From: Bacteroidales bacterium
GTDB taxonomy: Bacteria > Bacteroidota > Bacteroidia > Bacteroidales > Muribaculaceae
Assembly: GCA_029007645.1 (NCBI GenBank)
Contig: JAQXIE010000012.1
Coordinates: forward strand, 1 to 45,986
Direction: 5' to 3'
Length of the DNA: 45,986 bases
The notes below the pieces were generated by a model, which saw nothing but the letters and a program-made list of their open reading frames with translations, ran no database searches and was not told where the DNA came from. A program made the position numbers and the translations under genes. Below are positions 42,842-45,986 of the stretch, one piece after another. Numbering within the stretch: position 1 is the stretch's first letter; each line of letters starts with the position of its first letter.

Positions 42842-44191
42842 ATGTTTCCCATTTCCGACCAACAATTCCAGGAGGCTGTCGACCGACTGTCGATACTCGA
42901 CGTTGCCGACGCCACTATCCGTCAGATTTGCGCCCTTGCCGCCGAACTGGAATCGATCAGCGGCGAGCCGATGGTGCATCTTGAAATAGGCAATCCAGGT
43001 CTCGCTGCCGAGCACATCGGAGTCGAGGCTGAAATTAAAGCGCTACGCAACGGCATAGCCAACCAATACCCTCCCATCCAAGGCATTCCGCCTCTCAAGA
43101 AAGCGGGACACGACTTCCTTAAACGCTTCCTCGACATCGATGTGCCGGAATACGGCATCGTTCCCACCGTCGGCTCCATGCAGGGCTCCTTAACGCTCCA
43201 GATCATCATGGGCCAGCGCCTCAAGGACCAGGGCAAGGACGCCATGCTGTTCCTCATGCCGGGCTTCGCGCCGAACCGCCAGCAGTCGAAGGTGCTGGGA
43301 CTGAAGCACGAGAAATTCGACATCTACAAGTACCGTGGCAAAGCGCTTGAGGCCAAGCTGGAAAGCTATCTCGCCAAGGGAAACATAAGCGCCATAATGT
43401 ATAGCAACCCCAACAACCCCGCATGGACCAACCTCACCGAGGAGGAGCTGGAGATAATAGGACGTCTCGCCACGAAATACGACGCCATCGTGATGGAGGA
43501 CATAGCCTACTTCGGCATGGACTTCCGCGAGAACGTCCAGGCGCCGGGCGCCATCGGGCACACCGTGGCTCGATATACGGACAATTATGTGTTGCTTCTT
43601 TCCGGCTCGAAGATTTTCAGCTACGCCGGACAGCGCATCGCCCTCGTGTGCATGAGCGAGGCTGTCTATCAGCGCCGCTACAGGTATCTGGAGGAATTCT
43701 ACGAGATGCCCCGTTTCGGCGACGCCTACATCTACGGCATCCTCTACGTGGCATCGTCCGGCACGGCTCATTCCGCACAGCACGCCATGGCCGACATGCT
43801 TGAGGCTGCCGTGAACGGAAAGCTCCCTTTCGTGGAGAACTGCAGCGAGTACGGTCGCCGCGCCGGCATAGTCAAACAGCTCTTTGCAGACAATGGTTTC
43901 CATATCGTCTACGACATGGACGGCGACCAGCCCATAGCCGACGGTTTCTTCTTCACCATCGGATATGACGGCATGACCGGCGCCGAACTGCAGCGCGAGC
44001 TGCTGAAACACGGTGTATCGGCCATCACCCTCGCCAGCACCGGAAGCGACCAGCAGGGCGTGCGCGTCACCGTGTCGATGGTAAAGTCCGACGAGGATTT
44101 CAAACGCCTGGAGCGTTTCCTCCGACAGTTCAATAACACACATGGCAAACATTCCAAAACCGTCCGCAATGAACCGTGTGAAGTTTGTTAG
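42842..44191 (+). CDS. Class I/II PLP aminotransferase
   Basis: 449 residues of fold type I. Key regions: VHLEIGNPGLAAEHI, GIVPTVGSMQGSL, MYSNPNNPAWTNLTEEEL (substrate carboxylate site), VMEDIAYFGMDF (PLP-binding Asp), and the PLP lysine in LLSGSKIFSYAGQRIALV. The substrate is not evident; the neighbours make an aromatic or branched amino acid likely. The last ~20 residues (THGKHSKTVRNEPCEVC) overlap the next gene and look like an added tail. No promoter consensus seen between the palindromic element and the ATG. Confidence 0.88.
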   Translation: MFPISDQQFQEAVDRLSILDVADATIRQICALAAELESISGEPMVHLEIGNPGLAAEHIGVEAEIKALRNGIANQYPPIQGIPPLKKAGHDFLKRFLDIDVPEYGIVPTVGSMQGSLTLQIIMGQRLKDQGKDAMLFLMPGFAPNRQQSKVLGLKHEKFDIYKYRGKALEAKLESYLAKGNISAIMYSNPNNPAWTNLTEEELEIIGRLATKYDAIVMEDIAYFGMDFRENVQAPGAIGHTVARYTDNYVLLLSGSKIFSYAGQRIALVCMSEAVYQRRYRYLEEFYEMPRFGDAYIYGILYVASSGTAHSAQHAMADMLEAAVNGKLPFVENCSEYGRRAGIVKQLFADNGFHIVYDMDGDQPIADGFFFTIGYDGMTGAELQRELLKHGVSAITLASTGSDQQGVRVTVSMVKSDEDFKRLERFLRQFNNTHGKHSKTVRNEPCEVC

Positions 44192-45485
44192 CCCCGACGA
44201 GGCCGTGAGGCTCATCGAGAGTGGCGACCATGTCTACTTGCAGGGTTCCACGTCGATACCCGAGGTTTTGGTCGAGGCTCTCGCGGCCCGCGGCCATGAG
44301 CTGCGTGACGTGACGGTCTATTCCGGTTTTGCCGTCGCCCGACGTCCGTCACCCTTGTGCCGCCCGGAGTTCAGGGACTCGTTTCTGATAGATTCCTTCT
44401 TCGTGTCCAACGCGTTCCGCAAATGGATCGCCGACGGCTACGGCACGATGACGCCGCGGTTTCTCGGCGAGGTGCCCGAGCTGTTCCGCGACGGCACCTG
44501 CCGCGTGGATGTGGCGCTGATCAACTGCTCGCTGCCCGATGCAGAGGGCTATGTCAGCTTCGGCGTATCGGCCGACCTGGCCACCGCCGCCGTGGAATGC
44601 GCCGACAGGGTGATCGCCCAGATTAATCCGCATGTGCCCTTCACGCCCGGTGATGCCGTGATTCATCTCAGCCGGCTCGCCGCCGCCGTGTCGGTCGACG
44701 AACCGCTGGTCGAGGTGCCCACTGCGGCGCCTACCGATGCCGAAATCAAAATAGGCAATTTTATCGCCGAGCAGATCCCCGACGGCGCAACGCTGCAGAT
44801 CGGCGTCGGCGGAATCCCCAATGCCGTGATCCGCGCCCTGCAGGGTCACCGTCATCTCGGCCTCCATACCGAGGCCATGACCGACGGAGTGCTCCCTCTG
44901 CTCGAAAGCGGTGTCATCGACAACAGCCTCAAGACCGTAATGCCGGGCAAATCCGTGGCGTCGCTCGCCCTCGGATCCCGTGCCCTATACGACTTCCTCG
45001 ACCATAACGACGATGTGATCTTCAAGGATGTGGCCTGGACAAACAACCCCTATACCATCGCGCAGAATCCCAAGGTGATGTCGATCAACTCATGTCTGGA
45101 AATCGACCTCACGGGCCAGGTGTGCGCCGACTCCATCGGCAGGACAATTTACTCCGGGGTGGGAGGGCAGCATGACTTCGTCTACGGTTCGTCGCGCAGC
45201 GAAGGGGGCAAATCCTTCCTGGCGATGCTCTCCACCACTTCCAGGGGCGTCAATAAGATCAAGCCTGTCCTGACCGAAGGTGCCGGAGTGGTCACAACCC
45301 GTTTCCAGACCAACTATGTGGTGACCGAGAACGGTATCGTCAACCTCCGGGGCAAGAACCTGGCGGAACGCGCCCGGCTGATGATCTCGCTGGCCGCGCC
45401 GCAATTCCGCGAGGAACTCGAACGGGAGGCATTCCAGCGTTTCGGCCACGCCTACGGCCGGCTGATGCACGGCTCTTTCATTTAA
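44142..45485 (+). CDS. Acetyl-CoA hydrolase / CoA-transferase family protein
   Basis: 447 residues from 44142; an internal ATG at 44169 (MNRVKFVSPDEAVRLIESGDHV) may be the real start and would reduce the overlap with the aminotransferase from 50 to 23 nt. Family marks: GIGGIPNAV-type loop (IGVGGIPNAVIRAL), the catalytic glutamate in LGLHTEAMTDG, GVGGQHDFVYGSSRSEGGKS and VVTENGIVNLRGK. This group includes acetate, butyrate and 4-hydroxybutyrate CoA-transferases. Likely moves CoA between an acyl-CoA product and acetate. Confidence 0.88.
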   Translation: MANIPKPSAMNRVKFVSPDEAVRLIESGDHVYLQGSTSIPEVLVEALAARGHELRDVTVYSGFAVARRPSPLCRPEFRDSFLIDSFFVSNAFRKWIADGYGTMTPRFLGEVPELFRDGTCRVDVALINCSLPDAEGYVSFGVSADLATAAVECADRVIAQINPHVPFTPGDAVIHLSRLAAAVSVDEPLVEVPTAAPTDAEIKIGNFIAEQIPDGATLQIGVGGIPNAVIRALQGHRHLGLHTEAMTDGVLPLLESGVIDNSLKTVMPGKSVASLALGSRALYDFLDHNDDVIFKDVAWTNNPYTIAQNPKVMSINSCLEIDLTGQVCADSIGRTIYSGVGGQHDFVYGSSRSEGGKSFLAMLSTTSRGVNKIKPVLTEGAGVVTTRFQTNYVVTENGIVNLRGKNLAERARLMISLAAPQFREELEREAFQRFGHAYGRLMHGSFI

Positions 45486-45498
45486 CACTAAATAAGAC

Positions 45499-45592
45499 AT
45501 CAAGGCACGGAACTTGACGGCAAAAGCTGAATATTTTGGAAACATAAAGATATCAAGGCACGGAACTGGCGGCAAAAGCGGAGCTTTTAGCC
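45499..45592 (+). repeat. Direct repeat pair and hairpin after the CoA-transferase
   Basis: ATCAAGGCACGGAACTtGaCGGCAAAAGC-like units occur at 45499-45527 and 45552-45579, 53 nt apart, with a 1-nt deletion and a substitution. The second runs into GGC.AAAAGC-GGA-GCTTTT.GCC (45571-45592), a hairpin that may terminate the CoA-transferase transcript. From 45593 to 45733 I see no gene or motif. Confidence 0.7.
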
Positions 45593-45733
45593 TGCACTGA
45601 ACTTACAGATTTACACAGAATTAGCTATTTAGTAAGCTTGTGCGATATTTTGCCGTTGCCACAGACCTGCTGACGCAGGAAACGGAATGAACCCAGAAGA
45701 CCTGCGTGATGATTCTTGTTACTCAAGTTTAGC

Positions 45734-45986
45734 AAGTTGGTATCATTAATTTTAGTGGCACATGCTGGCAATCACGTCTTCGATGCGAGTTTATATCGCT
45801 GGCAATAGAGTCTTCGCTGTGAGTTTATATCGCTGGCAATGAAGTGGATACCTCGGAGAGGTTGTTTCTCATTAACCCCACGATGGCTGAAGGAAGCGAA
45901 GCGTACTGACAGCCTTCGTGGGGTGTATCTCCGGCATAGCACAGATTGGTCGGAGACCATGTTGCTCGCCTTAATGATCCCAATGT
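45734..45986 (+). repeat. Large palindromic element, second copy, left half missing, cut by window end
   Basis: Fills the end of the window. It begins CAAGTTGGTAT and TGGCACATGC like the copy at 42399, then goes straight into 34-bp units (45767, 45801, 45835). After that it follows the right half of the first copy closely: CCTCGGAGAGG (45851-45861), right arm 45876-45923, and outer arm TTGGTCGGAGACCATGT (45946-45962). The left arm and the left strands of the central and outer stems are absent. Confidence 0.85.

Noticed and set aside
45772-45960. Minus-strand ORF within the second palindromic element
   Set aside because: It reads through hairpin arms, is not kept in the first copy, and has no start context.

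Overview
The window looks like a chromosomal segment of a gut Bacteroidales, most likely a Muribaculaceae-type genome. Evidence: several upstream regions carry the Bacteroidetes promoter (TTTG, 20 nt, TAnnTTTG); Shine-Dalgarno sequences are weak; and there is a succinate/propionate-type methylmalonyl-CoA mutase pair, an RprX/RprY-like two-component system, SPOR/HU-like and TM2/GYF proteins and typical Bacteroidetes secreted LRR proteins. Genus assignment is inference; there is no rRNA in the window.

Layout. 1-244 is the tail of a K/A/E-rich protein followed by a strong terminator. 380-9533 is a minus-strand run of 11 tightly packed genes (BadF-type kinase, SGNH hydrolase, thioredoxin-like protein, DoxX, mnmA, bifunctional-nuclease-like protein, argR, a degenerate argC homologue, ssb, speA, truA), joined by ATGA overlaps or gaps below 40 nt. 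9659-12489 holds a secreted LRR protein, a lipoprotein, a voltage-gated-channel-like protein with an aberrant selectivity filter and a small membrane protein. mdh (minus) and radA (plus) diverge from a shared region. 15159-17681 holds a decayed surface-protein fragment, tandem hairpins, a 9-bp satellite, a GYF/TM2 protein and a GH5 enzyme. 17682-23351 holds ftsE, mutA-mutB and a Yip1-like protein. smpB and a U32 protein follow.

25437-27544 is a repeat-rich island: palindromic repeats inside the U32 gene, 25-bp and 22-bp tandem repeats, and a 67-bp sequence that folds as a cloverleaf, present three times plus a fragment. These surround a REP-associated-type HUH transposase gene with an extra C-terminal Rossmann-like domain. 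Two cloverleaf copies lie in frame inside the neighbouring acyltransferase gene. Next come the minus-strand operon plsC-thiD-fmt-menD-malY-acyltransferase, then rprX-rprY, a HU/SPOR protein, and dsbD with a TPR gene.

40130-45485 encodes IorA/IorB, then an aminotransferase and a CoA-transferase/hydrolase, which together could convert aromatic amino acids to aryl-acetates with CoA recovery. The last two genes are bracketed by two related copies of a large multi-arm palindromic element (42399-42773, and 45734 to the window end) whose loop contains 34-bp modular repeats. This element and the cloverleaf/transposase pair are the most novel items here.
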